A DNA stretch of 64,000 bases, taken from NCBI GenBank assembly GCA_046349915.1, contig JAXMBL010000004.1, positions 1,488,001 to 1,552,000 of the forward strand, in the 5' to 3' direction. Shown in pieces: positions 63,855 to 64,000 of the stretch; the first letter of the stretch is position 1; every line of letters begins with the position of its first letter. Below the pieces are notes generated by a model. It worked only from the letters and a program-made list of their open reading frames with translations, was not told the origin of the DNA and ran no database searches. This DNA is from CAIXSC01 sp046349915. GTDB taxonomy: Bacteria > Planctomycetota > Planctomycetia > Pirellulales > Pirellulaceae. Made by a program: the position numbers and the translations under genes.

Positions 63855-64000
63855 ATGACGCCATTACGTCACGCGACAACTGCCTGCCTTACGGTTGCCT
63901 GCTTGCTGTGTGGGCTGCTCCTGTCCAACGGCGCAGCTGCGGCCGCTGACGAGTCGGCGACCGTCGACATTGATTCCGTGGTCCTGACGTTGGAATTAGT
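63855..64000 (+). CDS. Start of a secreted protein, truncated by the window
   Basis: Forty-eight codons are visible. The ATG at 63855 opens a classical signal peptide (MTPLRHATTACLTVACLLCG, then LLLSNGAAAAA) with a probable cleavage after Ala-rich residues. The beginning of the mature part (DESATVDIDSVVLTLEL) is too short to assign. The close spacing (12 bases) to the propeller gene suggests an operon. Confidence 0.7.
   Translation, partial: MTPLRHATTACLTVACLLCGLLLSNGAAAAADESATVDIDSVVLTLEL

Overview
The window looks like the chromosome of a planctomycete, probably of the Pirellulales type. Evidence: two gene pairs coding for planctomycete cytochrome-like DUF1549/DUF1553 proteins and twin-arginine DUF1501 proteins, membrane-bound dehydrogenase-like propellers carrying haem motifs, a BBP7-like outer-membrane protein, a WD40-fused Ser/Thr kinase with a zinc-ribbon start, a GHL10-like glycosidase, a histone H1-like lysine/alanine tail, and a Tad/Flp pilus locus. 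Base composition is fairly even and GC-rich. I saw no rRNA, tRNA, CRISPR array, transposase or phage genes. Assignments come from reading motifs, not from database searches.

Layout. 1-10.5 kb: the end of a tandem-repeat surface adhesin, an RRM RNA-binding protein, a D-lactate dehydrogenase, two secreted Cys-rich proteins (the second a Csp-like copper store), PPK2, a PcrA/UvrD helicase and an old-yellow-enzyme oxidoreductase. 10.6-25.7 kb: a Tad pilus island. The TadD-like TPR lipoprotein, an OmpA-like protein and the secretin run leftward. The pilin, prepilin peptidase, CpaB, TadA, TadB, TadC and an unknown membrane protein run rightward. A VWA TadG-like protein (leftward), TadE and an AAA+ ATPase close the island. 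I see no TadZ/CpaE. 26-34.8 kb: the BBP7-like protein, an inverted-repeat element, pyruvate phosphate dikinase, a glucose/sorbosone dehydrogenase-dihaem fusion and a GspE/PilB-type ATPase. 34.8-44.1 kb: a 1441-aa GHL10-like enzyme, an H1-tailed Cys-rich protein and the kinase. 44.4-53.8 kb: a four-gene operon made of two DUF1549/1553-DUF1501 pairs; the second DUF1553 gene carries an in-frame TAA. 53.8-64 kb: a membrane-anchored MOSC protein, a large dehydrogenase/haem protein, a sugar-phosphate isomerase, a Pro/Gly/Met-rich repeat lipoprotein, a second dehydrogenase-like propeller, and the start of a further secreted protein.

Non-coding structure is rich. A short palindrome (arms CGACGGACT/AGTCCGTCG) occurs six times at three sites. 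A second family (core CACGAAT.ACTCGAAT) occurs three times. There are two larger inverted-repeat elements (27.4-27.7 and 21.2 kb) and several terminator-like hairpins, including three in a row behind the pilin gene. The most notable single observations are the nonsense codon at 51688, the Tad locus without TadZ but with an AAA+/VWA pair, and the repeat families. None of these amounts to proof of a new system.
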